A stretch of 64,000 bases of DNA from Adiantum capillus-veneris. Taxonomy: Eukaryota > Streptophyta > Polypodiopsida > Polypodiales > Pteridaceae. Position numbers and translations under genes: made by a program. Under the pieces are notes generated by a model. The model did not search any database, was not told the DNA's origin, and saw nothing but the letters and a program-made list of their open reading frames with translations. Position 1 is the first letter of the stretch, and every line of letters starts with the position of its first letter. The stretch spans positions 145,133,234 through 145,197,233 of the forward strand of contig CM043958.1 in the NCBI GenBank assembly GCA_014529385.2, read 5' to 3'. Shown in pieces: positions 34,345-45,760 of the stretch.

Positions 34345-35619
34345 TTAAGCCCATTCCTCATCAAGTACATCATGTACATCTGCATCAAGAATAGGCTGAT
34401 CTGTAACATTTTTAGAAACCCCCATAGGCTGTACATTTGCCTCATTAGAACTTACATTCGTATTTCCACCACTGAAAAGAGGCAACAAAGTGTCATAAAT
34501 GTCCTGTGAGCTTACATTATTGTCTCTGGTACATGACAACAAGGGCTGAATAGAATCTTCCACAAACACTACATCCCGTGAAACCAGAATACATTTTGTT
34601 TGTGGATGATACAACCTGTAACCTTTTCTTTCAGCACTATAACCAACAAAAATACATTTGACAGCCTTATCATCCAACTTTCTACGCTGTGTTTGTGGCA
34701 CCAAAGCATATGCCAAACAGCCAAAAACACGCTTGTACTCAATAGAAGGCTTTCTATCATGTCATGCTTCATATGGAGTAATAGACTGCAAAGCTTTCAT
34801 AGGACACCTATTTAGTACATAAGTGGCACACATGATGGCCTCAAGCCAAAAAGAATGCGGCAAAGCTTGACTTTTGACCATACATCGTGCCATTTCTGTA
34901 AGTGACCTGTTTTTCCTCTCAGCAACACCATTTTGTTGAGGTGTATAAGGCATTGTACATTGGTGTTTTATCCCATGACTAGCCAGAAATGCATTGAATT
35001 CATGAGACATATACTCCCCCCCTTGATCGGAGCGGAGGGTGCCCATAGTACATTTCGAGACATTTTCAGCCATAGCCAAAAATTGTTTGAAGCACATAAA
35101 AACTTCGGACTTCGCTTTAAGAGTAAATACCCATGCATGCCTTGAGTAATCATCAATGAAAGTCACAAAGTAAAGGTAATCGCCCAAGGACGGAGTTTGC
35201 ATGGGCCCACAAACATCACTATGCACAAGATGCAACCTGCATGTGGCCCAAACTGAACCATCCTTTGGAAACTTAGAACGCTGCATCTTACCCAAAATAC
35301 AGTCTTCACAAACATGTTTGACAAGTGCTTCAAGAGGCGGCAAAGAAGCAACCATATCAGATTTTTGCAAATGCAACAAACTGGCAAAATTCAGTTGACC
35401 AAAACGTGCATGCCAAAGTTTTGCATTTGAAATAGCCCTTGAATCTGCAACAGCATTTGCAAAATTTTGTCCACACTTGTCATACAAAGTGAGCTTATAC
35501 AGCCCACGGCACAGAAGGCCAGATGCAACAATTTCATCACCAAAATTGAGATCATGAACTGTACATCTGTCATCCACAAATTTGAGTACAAGTCCAAGTC
35601 TAGCAAGTGTGGATACAGA
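34345..35619 (-). pseudogene. copia-3 integrase
   Basis: From 35577 the frame carries pre-integrase LWHARFGQLNFASLLHL, zinc residues CEDCILGKMQ, core LHLVHSDVCGPM, FVTFIDDYSRHAWV, LRSDQGGEYMSHEFN and TPQQNGVAERKNRS. The D, D and E catalytic residues are therefore in place. A stop at about 34760 (after TPYEA) and another at about 34345 interrupt the C-terminal part (CIFVGYSAERKGYRLYHP). A stop at 35620 separates it from protease. Confidence 0.9.
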
Positions 35620-36995
35620 TCAGAGATTCTTCTTTATCCCAGGTACATAAAGTGCATTAACAAGTGTGAAGAAACTGCCATTTGCAGTAGTGAGCACAAT
35701 CTTTCCAACTCCCTGAACATGATAAGAGGCATTGTTGGCACAAGTGATTGAATTCCCATCAGGGACAGACTCGAGAGAGGTAAACAATTCATGATGTGAG
35801 GCAATGTGCTTTGTAGCACCACTGTCGAAATACCACACATGTGAATCTGCAGCAACAACTGACAAGCATGCATCATGGACAGCAGGATTGTAAGTGCACG
35901 ACGCTGCGCTAAAAGCCCATTCTGCATCAACATCAGCATTACAATCTCGTTTTACAAAAGATTCAACAATGGCTGCATTTGTAGTGGAACCAGCATTTGC
36001 AGTAGAACCACCCTCTTTCTTCTTAGCCTCTTTGGCCTTCAACTTAGGACATGACTTGATCAAGTGATCATTTGCTTTACAATAATGGCAACGCATCTTC
36101 TTTTTTCCCTTATGACCAGAATTTCCAGACAAATTGCTGCTAGTAGAAGCATTAGGAATAGATGTTTTGCCACTCGCAGCCAGCAGAACCATAAGAAGTG
36201 GTTGCATTGCTGTTACCACCATTTCTTTGAGAAGCAATAAAAGCCTGTTCAACTGCACACTGCCTAGTCCTATTTTTTCTGGAAAGTGACTCTTGCAACA
36301 GCAATGTGCATAATGCATCAAACTTGACAACTTCTGGATTTCCTTGGGTCATAAGTCTCCAAGTACTAGCAAAAGTCTGGTAAGGCATCAAGAACAGTCT
36401 ACACAAGGGAACTGTCTGAAATGACTTCACCTGCAGAAATAAGTTGCTCATTGATATCCTTGACACCGGCAAGAAAAGTGTCCATATCATCTTCCTCATG
36501 CATAATCTTCGACTCCAGCTCTTTAGGCAGCAAAGCAATTTTAGCCTCATTGCGCCTTGCATAAAGACCAGCCAAAATATCCCAAGCCTGTTTTGCAGAT
36601 TTTGCTGAACGAATGTGAGAAACAATGGTGCGCTTCACAGACAACGCAATCAATGCATGAGCCTACGCATTGTTTACATCCCAACGAGCTTGTTCTACCG
36701 TAGGCAAAACAACTCTAATAGCAGCAATCCTTGCAGCAAGACCTGCAACATCCTCAACATCGCCTACATCCTCAGAACCAGGACGTACATCAATGCCCTG
36801 CACAATGTTCTAGATGCCCTTTGACACAAGAACATGTTGCATCATATAAGCCCACATAGGGTAGTTGTCCCCATCCAACCTACCCCCAACAGCAAACATC
36901 TTGAACACATCTGTGTTGTTGTTGTCAGCCATGGTAAATGTTGCACCTGATGTGAAAACTGCCCAAAAATAGGAGAAACAGAGCAGGAACACCAC
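35620..36995 (-). pseudogene. copia-3 gag, zinc knuckle and protease
   Basis: Gag starts near 36933 (MADNNNTDVFKMFAVGG) and continues DGDNYPMWAYMMQHVLVSK. A TAG near 36666 and a shift near 36400 break it. Then come SYQTFASTWRLMTQG-like text and knuckle CHYCKANDHLIKSC (about 36070-36100). Protease follows with WYFDSGATKHIASH (about 35810-35830) and ends NALYVPGIKKNL. Gag and protease are one polyprotein in intact copia elements. Here three breaks separate them. Confidence 0.88.
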
Positions 36996-37282
36996 GTGCT
37001 ATATATAGCACAAACCCTAGAAGACTATGAGGCACCTGTTATGCAGAAAACGGCACTAACAAAAATTTTGCACAAAATGACGAAATAGTCTATGCAGTAC
37101 TGCCTGTAGTGAAAGCCGAGGTCGAAATGAGCCCGAATCAAAAATCTGAGCAGACTAAGCTCTAAGAGCTCCCCCAAAAGATTTTTCAACCTACGAACGC
37201 TTTCCAAAGCTCACTGAAATCGGAGAAAGTGAGCAGGAGTGTGCTGGAACAGCTAGCGACTAAGCCCAGGAGGACGCAACCT

Positions 37283-37294
37283 GCTCTGATACCA
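37283..37294 (-). promoter_or_regulatory. copia-3 primer-binding site
   Basis: The minus strand reads TGGTATCAGAGC two bases from the 5' LTR, complementary to initiator-Met tRNA. Confidence 0.95.
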
Positions 37295-37296
37295 AT

Positions 37297-37523
37297 TGTT
37301 GGAATTAGGGTTGCAGAGAAACACACACAGCTTGGAGAATATGAAGGAAGCTCAAGGCACACAATAGAGAGTGTGTTACTTAGTATGCAACGGAAATATA
37401 GATAGCCCTAGAGTGATGGGCGTATATACAATGCTCGGGGGAAAAAACCTCCTAAAGAGGGAAAAATTGCCCCGGCAGTCCTAGTGTGTTCACACACATC
37501 ACTACCACATGTATATGGTAACA
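37297..37523 (-). repeat. copia-3 5' LTR, 227 bp
   Basis: It matches the copy at 32346-32572 with about 11 substitutions and no indels by eye. It is flanked by AATAA. Confidence 0.95.
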
Positions 37524-37952
37524 AATAAGGAGAGTTTGGGAGCTTAAGTTTCTCTTCACATTTTCTTCTTCTTCTAGCTCAAGTTATTGTGGGTTGATGT
37601 ATGATAACATACTATGCATTTTAAGTTACTCTAGAGAAAACGGTGGAAACTTGAAAATAATATATTATTGCAATGAGGCCATTCTTTTGAGAAAATCCAC
37701 ATCATGGTATATATTAAAGTTTGGATCACACCATCATAGGTAGCCTTCTATCGCGCGGGGGGGGGGGGGGGGGGGTTATAAGTGGTGTTGCCAAAGGTGG
37801 TGGCGGCAAACATGTCAAGAGAGGTGGTAATGGTAGGGGACTATAAAGAGTGCTTTGATAGAAGAGTATGCAAGGTTGATAAAGCCATGAACAATTTTCT
37901 TATGACAACTTTGTCCACATGCTAGTTCTCTTTCACCTACCCATATCAATAG

Positions 37953-38823
37953 AAACCTAGGTTTAGTGTAATTCCACCTACAAATTTTGAGATTTATCTT
38001 CAAAGTTCAAAGTAGAAGGTGAATAAACTTACAAACTTTAGAGAAAGTTAGTGTAAAAACCTTCTCTTAAATTTTCCATGTTTATATGAGCACAGCTCAA
38101 AGTTCCTAGACTACTCGGGGTTCCTAGTCTGTTGAGTTGTCTATCATGCCTCATCCCATATTACTCAGCCAACGTGTGATGCCCCTATGCTGAATACACT
38201 TCGTAGAGCCATGGTGTATGATTGTCATTGTACTCCTTTTAAATTCTTTTCCTAATGCGGCTTAGCCCTCCATTTTTGTGTGTACTCTATCTACTTTTTG
38301 GGAGTTGTACGCCCATCAATGCCTCATAGCAATTTAAATGGGTGGTAGTCTAGCATTACATCTGTCCTCTTGCAAAATGATGTGGCCCAAGCATCGGTCC
38401 TTAGCACCCATAAGGTAACCCCCTCCAAGGGGTAACTGGGAGGTTGGTTGTGCTACAACAAACAACATTGTGCCACATTGAGACAACTGTGTTGGCTAGG
38501 AAAGGTAAATCTCAGGGTCCCTGATCATTGACAAATTTGGTTTTGAAGGAATAGGAAACTCACAATAGATGAGGCAAGAAGGTATAAACAAAACCCTTCG
38601 AAAAATCTCTTTGAAAGAGACGCAAACTCTTTCACGTATGGGCAGGGACCAGTGCTCGAAAAAAACTTTGTTCTAAAAACTTGACAAACCTACATATGAG
38701 ACTAAATTTGAAGGTTTTTACACCAAATGACGCTAAATTTCTCTAAATTTTGTAGGTTTTTCAAATTTAAAGTTTAGAGGTAAATCTCAAAATTTGCAGG
38801 TGTGATTCCACTAAACCTAGGTT
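37953..38823. repeat. Long inverted repeats flanking a 0.65-kb centre
   Basis: The left arm (37953-38065) and right arm (38710-38823) are inverted copies, about 75% alike over 113 bp. Both begin AAACCTAGGTTTAGTG from outside and share CAAATTTTGAGATTTA and TAAAAACCTTC. The outer 12 bases are themselves palindromic. The centre has no coding signal. The form suits a MULE-like or foldback element, but I see no target duplication. Confidence 0.7.
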
Positions 38824-39058
38824 TTTTTTTCAACTCCTCCCCCTCTCTTTCTCTCTCCTCACTCTCTCTCAATCTCTTTATAAAAAAAGTCTCTGGAAGA
38901 GTTCGTGCCAGTGTGGACGGGTAGAAGCAACAAAAGGAGACCTTTGGAGAGGCGCAACTGCTAAATCGCACTTCTCTCTCTCCTTGTCGGCTAGATCTTT
39001 ACTAGATCTTTAAGGTCTCTTGGGATAGTTTTTTACAACGTTAAAACTCTCTTCTTTT

Positions 39059-39105
39059 CCTTCTTCTTCTTCTTCTTCTTCTTCTTCTTCTTCTTCTTCT
39101 TCTTC
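39059..39105. repeat. (TTC)n microsatellite
   Basis: This is a pure TTC run of 47 bp downstream of the RPL19 pseudogene. Read on that gene's strand it is GAA-rich, perhaps an expanded and mutated poly(A) tail. That link is speculative. Confidence 0.9.
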
Positions 39106-39331
39106 CCTTTGGAAACAACATAAAAGACATAGTAACAATCTCGGCAACAATAACCAATAGTCAAAGAAAGAGATGGGGGAAAATTGCAAAATGCAAACCC
39201 TTTTAGGCTTGCAACAGTCATGCTTTCAAGAGTAAAGCAAAAAATCTATCTCATTAAACAAGCTCAAAGTTCCAAGGTTTCTATTGAAGTACTAGCGAGT
39301 CACATCTATTAGCTAAATCTTGTTATGCCAC

Positions 39332-39930
39332 TCACTTCTTGGACTTCTTGGTGGCCTTAGGGGTAGCTGCAGGGATGCTTCAGTACTCAATCCTTGTGCC
39401 AAGCGCTCTTCCCTCCTCGCAATTTTTTGCTCCCTGATAGCTTTTCCCTGAACTCTACGGGCTTCAAACTGATCAGACAGTGTCTTCTCACGAGCCTTCT
39501 CAGCTTTAGACTTGTGAATACTCTCCATGAGCACGCGCTTATTTTTTAACATGTTACCCTTGACCTTCATATACATACAATGGTACATATGATTGTCAAT
39601 CTTCTTAGCCTCCCAGTACTTTCTCAGCAACCGACAAAGCAATTGCATGTGCCTCAACCAGAGAACTTTAGAGGGTAGCCTCGCCTCCCTAGTACCCCAC
39701 CTCTTACCATATCCTGAATGACAACCTTTCCTTTTAGCCTCCAAAGCACACTTTGCTCTTGCCCACCGCAATTGTATCTTGGTTGGTTTCCGAATCACAA
39801 AGCCATCCTTGACCAACTTTTTGATATTTTGCCTTGAATTGGCCATATAAGAGATTTTGTTGACCTCATTGGGATCGAGCAAGACATTAATACCCAGCTC
39901 CGCATGACAAAACCACCAAGAAGCATAACA
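39332..39930 (-). pseudogene. RPL19: Intronless RPL19 (60S ribosomal protein L19) retropseudogene
   Basis: The minus strand reads clear eL19 protein: [81 protein letters not shown] and [10 protein letters not shown]. The N-terminal 20 or so residues are scrambled (GINVL in place of the usual GKVW before LDPNE). A Tyr is inserted before MANSRQ, several conserved basic residues are changed, and a shift near 39360 moves the normal Lys-rich end (KATKKSKK, stop at 39332-39334) into another frame. No intron interrupts about 190 codons. This fits a reverse-transcribed mRNA copy. L19 is a large-subunit ribosomal protein, but this copy is unlikely to work. Confidence 0.9.
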
Positions 39931-40876
39931 CCCTTAGCAACTCGATGTGAGCATCTGACCAACCTGGGCCTCCTTTTCCCTTGCACCTCACATGGAGCAG
40001 GCCTCCCAGCAGAGTGCTCCCTCGTAGCACTTGCTTATGTCACCAACAAGCTAAGTGCAATTTGATAACAAGACCAACAATGAAGGTCTAAAATGGCCTC
40101 CCTATATACGTGGGACTCAAGGCTAATAAATAACAAAGGTACACAAAATAAATAGAAAAGGCACATCTTATATATCTATATTGAAATAAGAGGGTATGTT
40201 GCCATGTGGCAGCAAATCCCTGCAAGAGCTACATCCAACTCCCGACAGCCACAGACATGGAATCGAGTGAGCAGCCAACGTGGAATCCAGTGAACAGTGC
40301 TTGGGCAACGATCGGGTCAAGCCACGGTCAAGAAGAGGGCTACCTCAACACTCACAAATGGCTTGCCACGTAGGCATTGGCGTGCAACAGTGGCAAGCTT
40401 TCTTGAGGTAATCTTTTGTAAATTGCGGGCCTGCACATGGTTGTCAGGAGCAAACCCCCACAGCCCAAGAGTTCAGATGCTTCAAATTCCTCCAACTCCC
40501 TTTGCTCCGTTCAGGATCTCCTCAAGTGATTGATGCTCCAACCCATGGCTCACAAACTCTCAAGCCTCTCAAGTTATAAGGAATGCAGTGTAACACACCT
40601 TTCTCCATGTTGCCTTTTTCTTAGACGCGGTTGATGAATCCTACTACGTCGCCCAAGACGTCCATGATGATGGACAGCAAGTGCTACAAAAAACGGGCCA
40701 ACAATCACATTGCCACCATGGCCACTATCCGAGCCGGTCAGCTTTGTGACATGGAAGCTATTGGTAGTCGACGGCAAGTGCGTCAAGTTATCCATGGACC
40801 CCTGCCAAGTCTACTGATTGCTAAGCGGGCCCTGAGCCTGTGCACGCACATGCACATGTGTGCAATATTACTAAAA

Positions 40877-40976
<100 letters not shown>

Positions 40977-41259
40977 TCAAGCCTGCAGTTCCACCTATGC
41001 CCTCAGCCATCTCCCTTTAACAATGTTGCGGGCTATACTAGCAGTGATGCTCAGCCAAGTCAACAACAAGCAATCAGAAGAGAGAAGTGATCAAGCCTCT
41101 ATTTTCACCTACGCCCTTATCGTTTTCTCTAACAACATCGTCGACTGTACTGATGGTGTTGCTCAGCCAGGTCGACAGCAACTAGGTCATCACCCTCTTC
41201 CAGTGCCCACTCTCACGAAACCCGAATGGGACGAAGGCTACGTTCTTCTTCTTCTTCTA

Positions 41260-41262
<3 letters not shown>

Positions 41263-41326
<64 letters not shown>

Positions 41327-41382
41327 AAAAAAGAAACTCTCTAAAAGAGCGCGCCCCGGCTCTTTCAAAGAGTTTCTTTTTT

Positions 41383-41416
<34 letters not shown>
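41263..41416. repeat. Perfect long hairpin with CT/AG arms
   Basis: A CT run (41263-41322) leads into CAGTAAAAAAGAAACTCT. The exact reverse complement AGAGTTTCTTTTTTACTG (from 41369) leads into an AG run ending 41416. The perfect arms are 48 bp (41293-41340 with 41369-41416). The 28-base centre holds an inner stem AAAGAGC/GCTCTTT around GCGCCCCG. It looks like a tiny foldback element or hairpin RNA source, with no coding content. Confidence 0.9.
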
Positions 41417-41418
<2 letters not shown>

Positions 41419-42109
41419 TCAGAGTGGTAGAAATTGTTATGATGCTATCAGGATGTTGTCGATGCAGACAGCAGAGGGCAAAACGTCAAAGTGGACATGA
41501 GGGTACAAAAGCTTATAATGGTTATAATCCTCAAGTAATTAAGCTAGCGGCTTCAGTGCAGTTAGCTGCTTGCACTTTTAGCAGAGTGTGTGAGGAGATT
41601 ACTGGCAGACAGCTCAATGTCGAGGGAAAGGCATTGGGGAATATTGCCACTAGTGCAAGTCATGGTCTGATGAGCCTTTGGGTTCAGTCACACTCCTCGT
41701 TCCAGCTCTGTTGATAACCTATCTAAAAATTTGATGAAGCAAGCATTTCGAAATGATTTGCAGACAAACAAAAACATATCTCATGATCGATTCAATGCAG
41801 AATACGGTGTCTACAAGAGTTGTTTAATGTGACGTAGCTCCAAGGAGATGCAGCAACATTGCAACGAAAATCAAGTAGTAAATCATGCAGGTGCAATTAG
41901 GAAGCGAGAGCTAATTGGCCATCCGATATTGGGAAGAAGCAGGAGGCATGAGCAGCAGCTTCCACTACTATGATATGATCCCTACAGCTGTCAATATCTT
42001 AATTGACTACAAGTAGTAGTACTAGCACCAACGTGCAACATTCTAAGAGCATAATAATTCATTGCTTATTAGATATGATGCTAATCACTGCACTGCAAAA
42101 TTGCAAAAA

Positions 42110-42579
42110 AACTCTCTTCTAAAAGATCTTCTCACAATCAATTGGCCACATAGCGTATGATAAGGCCTATGATGGAATTGAATGGGAGTTCATACTTCAA
42201 AATCTATATGATACGGGTTTGGACAGATTCTTTTTCACTTTCTTTTAGGGAATGCATCAGCTAGAATTTCAGTTAATGGTACTCTTACATATGTTATTCC
42301 ATTGCATAAATCCATAAGACAAGGGTGCCCACTTTCTCCTTTGCTCTATGCTATCTCATCTGATGCCCTAGATTGGCTTGTTAAAGATGTTATGTAGTAT
42401 GGCAAGCTCACTGCTATAGACGTACCTGGCTCTATGAAGCAAAAGTGCCTCCAAAAGTTTGTTGATCATACCAATGCAATTGTGAGGAATGATGTACATG
42501 TAATGGAGAATTTTAGGGCTTGTCTCACTGTCTTGCAAGTGCCTTGATTATTAACCATGCTAAAAGTCTGGTTTGATGG
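42110..42579 (+). pseudogene. LINE reverse transcriptase fragment, tandem copy 1
   Basis: It reads as part of a plant LINE RT: DKAYDGIEWEFILQNLYDTG, then after a shift GNASARISVNGTL, IRQGCPLSPLLYAISSDAL and QKCLQKFVDHTNAIVRN. The last segment should contain FADD, the RT active site, but here it is FVDH, so the catalytic aspartate pair is lost. Only about 150 codons are present, with no endonuclease or C-terminal region. The same segment follows immediately as copy 2. Confidence 0.85.
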
Positions 42580-43020
42580 AACTCTCTTTTAAAAGATCTT
42601 CTCACAAACAATTGGCCACAGAGCTTATGATAAGGCCTATGATAGAATTGAATGGGAGTTCATACTTCAAAGTCTATATGATATGGGTTTGGACAGATTC
42701 TTTTTCACACTTTTTGGGAATGCATCAGCTAGAATTTCAGTTAATGGTACTCTTGCAGATGTTATTCCACTGCATAAATCCATAAGAAAAGGGTGCCCAC
42801 TTTCTCGTATTCTTTATGCTATCAAAGATGTTATGCATTAGGGCAAACTCACTGCCATAGACGTACCTGGCTCTATGAAGCAAATGTGCCTCCAAAAGTT
42901 TGTTGATCATACCAATGCAATTGTGAGGAATGATGTACATGCAATGGAGAATTTTAGGGGTTGCCTCACTGTTTTGCAAGTGGATCGATTATTAACCATG
43001 CTAAAACTTTGGTTTGATGG
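42580..43020 (+). pseudogene. LINE reverse transcriptase fragment, tandem copy 2
   Basis: This is a near-identical repeat of copy 1, from AACTCTCTTTTAAAAGATCT to GGTTTGATGG. It lacks about 28 bp around the SDALDWLV segment. It carries the same FVDH change, so the duplication came after the active-site loss, or both copies come from one dead parent. Confidence 0.85.
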
Positions 43021-43364
43021 GGCTATCTGCTTTGTCAAAGCCAATTTTCACTAGAATACTTAAACTGCTGCCTTGGGGGGAAAAACATGCCCGTGCTGCC
43101 TGCTGACTGGTATTTTAGGTCGATCAATTATCTGATAGTATATAGTTTAGCTTCTTTTTTATGTGCCATATCCTACGACAGTCTAGTCATCAGCATTGAT
43201 GGAGTCATGCTGTAAATATCCACTTTCTAGCAAGACAATTTAAATGATTGGAAGATCTAGACCAATTAAAATTGTGAGTGGAGGTCTAAATATTGAAATA
43301 GGTAATAGGAGTTTTGATTATGACTTGAAAAGTAATGGTGTTCCAAGGATCTTCTATCCTCTTG

Positions 43365-43433
<69 letters not shown>

Positions 43434-43683
43434 AAGAATCATGCGAGGAAGTGTTCACCAAAACGTTTTGTAGGAACCAAAGGAAAAAAGAACATTGAAT
43501 AGCTTAACAAAAAAAATTGGATTTTTACCGAGTTTTACACTAAAATCCTCCAAATTTAGCAAGTTTCCTTCCATGTCACCCTCAAAACTAGCCTGGAATT
43601 TTTTATTTTAGCCCTTAAAAATACACTTGAGGCCTAGTTTTTAATAAAGTTTTTGCCAATGATAGTGATATTGTTTCTCACTT

Positions 43684-43744
<61 letters not shown>

Positions 43745-43768
43745 CTAAGCATCTTCTCTCACTTAGCA
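43021..43768. other. Spacer with two AG tracts
   Basis: Pure AG runs lie at about 43368-43430 and 43685-43742, about 255 bp apart. No gene is recognised. Confidence 0.7.
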
Positions 43769-44077
43769 TTGTTATTTTTGATGGATACCGCCTTATCTCA
43801 AGTAGACACAAGCTCAAAACAGATTGAATTTGCTGCAAACAAATTATTATGTAAAGTCGCTGCAACAACCTTTCCTCTTGTTGAAACTATGATTCCATAT
43901 TTGAAGAAGGCTCTAGTACCACCTTTTAGGGTATGGAATGGCTTTGATCTTCATAGATTGGAGCCAAATTTGACTCTTATTATTGGTGGTCGCATGAATA
44001 TTCCACATGACCAAAGATGTAAAGCATATTCCGATGATGATGTGTCCATTGTGTGGTGGATACTATGGCCTTCCTGA
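43769..44077 (+). CDS. Unrecognised 102-codon open frame
   Basis: This is an open frame with ordinary amino-acid composition (EFAANKLLCKVAATTFPLVE, then ALVPPFRVWNGFDLHRLEPN). It starts just after an AG tract. I do not recognise a family and see no upstream promoter. It could be a remnant of a larger protein or chance. Confidence 0.2.
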   Translation: MLFLMDTALSQVDTSSKQIEFAANKLLCKVAATTFPLVETMIPYLKKALVPPFRVWNGFDLHRLEPNLTLIIGGRMNIPHDQRCKAYSDDDVSIVWWILWPS

Positions 44078-45760
44078 CATCTGCCATGTTTTTTCAAACA
44101 ATGATTCAAAATGGAAAGGAGCAGCATCTTCAACCTTTGTGAAAGAAGTTGTTCAATTGAAGCTTTGAAGTTGTCACATTGTATGGTAAAAAGATCCTCA
44201 ATAATCTTTTTTGTTTCCAACTAACTTTTTTCAATTATGATGATGTCTTTCTAGAAAATTTTAGGCATAGAACTCTATTAATTTTGACTGTTGTTTTTGT
44301 AAATTGATGAAAAAGCGCATATATTGGTCAATTATAAAAAAGATTTTATTGTAACAAAAGAAGTCTTTCATAATTAATGGTGTTTGTCAGACATGTGTCG
44401 TGTAAAAAGGGCGCCCTTGTATGAAGATCACAACCTTGTAGTATGGACAGGGCAAGACGACATGGAAGGGATGATTGGTAGTATAAATGAACTAATGAGG
44501 TGCAATAAATTGCTATCAAATTGATGTGGTCAACAGGAGGAAGGATGCACATGCTCTCAAGTATAAATGACAATCAAGAACTAAAGTACTAGACAAGGGA
44601 GCACTTACCTTACAAAAAGAAACATAGGATGACTTAAGCATTAAGTAAAGGTCTAGAGCTCTTATTAGTCTATCGATCTTACTTCATGCTCAAACATGTG
44701 AAGCCCAAGCGAGAAAAATCCAAGCCAAAGAAGAGCAGAAGCAAAGGAGATTACATTTAAATAAATAGAGATTGAGCCAGAAGATAATATTTTCAACTAT
44801 TGTGTTACTTTATTTAAAAGTAAAATTTGATCTTTTGGAATTTAGGAGTTAGTCTATCCATTGAAAACTCTTTTTTTTGTAGTGCATCAATATATAACAA
44901 ACAATAAATATTTTGTTGGTGATAAAATTTAGTATATAGCGTACAAGCACTTGCTCGGGTTTGTCTTTGCTTGGAAAAACCTGCTCAGTGCGTGGTAAGA
45001 CTCGTCCAGTAAATGGCCAAACAGAGAAACGGAGCGCTATAGACGAGGTGTGGCGAGCAAATTTGAAGAGCGGTGCTCGCAAGGAAATGAACTTTGTTGA
45101 CAAGCTCTACCACTTGAAAATAGCTACACTTGTCTGCAAATGAGATTTGCAAGAAGAGTGGGTTGTCGACAAACATGAGCCAAGAGCCGAGAGCCGATCA
45201 AAGGGAACAAAAATAGTGTTATTTATTTTGAAGTCTCCAAAATCAAAGTCACATTAAAATAAAAACCAAAAGTGTTGATTCTCATGTGAAGAGTCAACTC
45301 AACAAGCAAATTAGCAAATCAAGGTATGGTTCACAAGAGATTGGGACAAAGCAGGGCAAGAGAGCTCAAAAGGGAACGGGAAGTGTTCACATGATAAAGG
45401 AAGAGAAAGGCAAGGTAGGGAAGAGTCCGCTTCCACTCGCGCTCTTTATTTAAGCATTGCCTCTCTTTCTTCGCTCTCGACTAAGCAGAAGGCAGTAGAA
45501 ACTCGCTTTCACTAGAATCTTAACCTCGCTTGTAGTTAGTCTTTGCAGTCAAACTTTTATGTTGTCAGTAAGTATAAAAGAAAAATTTCTAAAACGTCAT
45601 TTGTGTCTATGGTGTTGATCCCGCCTCACCAATCGCACATAAATCTCCCGACATCTTTGGTGAAACCGACGCAAAAGCGAGCCGTGGTGCCACTATCCGG
45701 CGAGACTATGGTGGTGCAGAGAAGAGAAAGTTCTCACAAAAAGAGACTTTTTCTTTGAGT
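44078..45760. other. Spacer, possible decayed LTR near 45440
   Basis: No gene is seen. Near 45445 a TTTATTTAAGC sequence followed by a CT-rich leader could be an LTR promoter of the gypsy relic that follows, but no paired LTR was found. Confidence 0.35.

Larger units (their letters stand above)
32346..37523 (-). mobile_element. copia-3: full-length copia element with multiple stops, 5178 bp
   Basis: The LTRs are 227 bp each (32346-32572, 37297-37523) with about 11 differences, and perfect TSD AATAA lies at 32341-32345 and 37524-37528. A primer site, purine tract, and gag, protease, integrase, RT and RNase H in copia order are all present. At least seven stops or shifts break the single polyprotein, so it is inactive but young enough to read throughout. 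It is a different family from copia-1 and copia-2. Confidence 0.95.
37529..39331. other. Spacer with G19 run and inverted-repeat pair
   Basis: No gene is recognised. It contains a G19 homopolymer at 37757-37775, the inverted repeats listed next, and a TTC run at 39059-39105. Confidence 0.55.
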
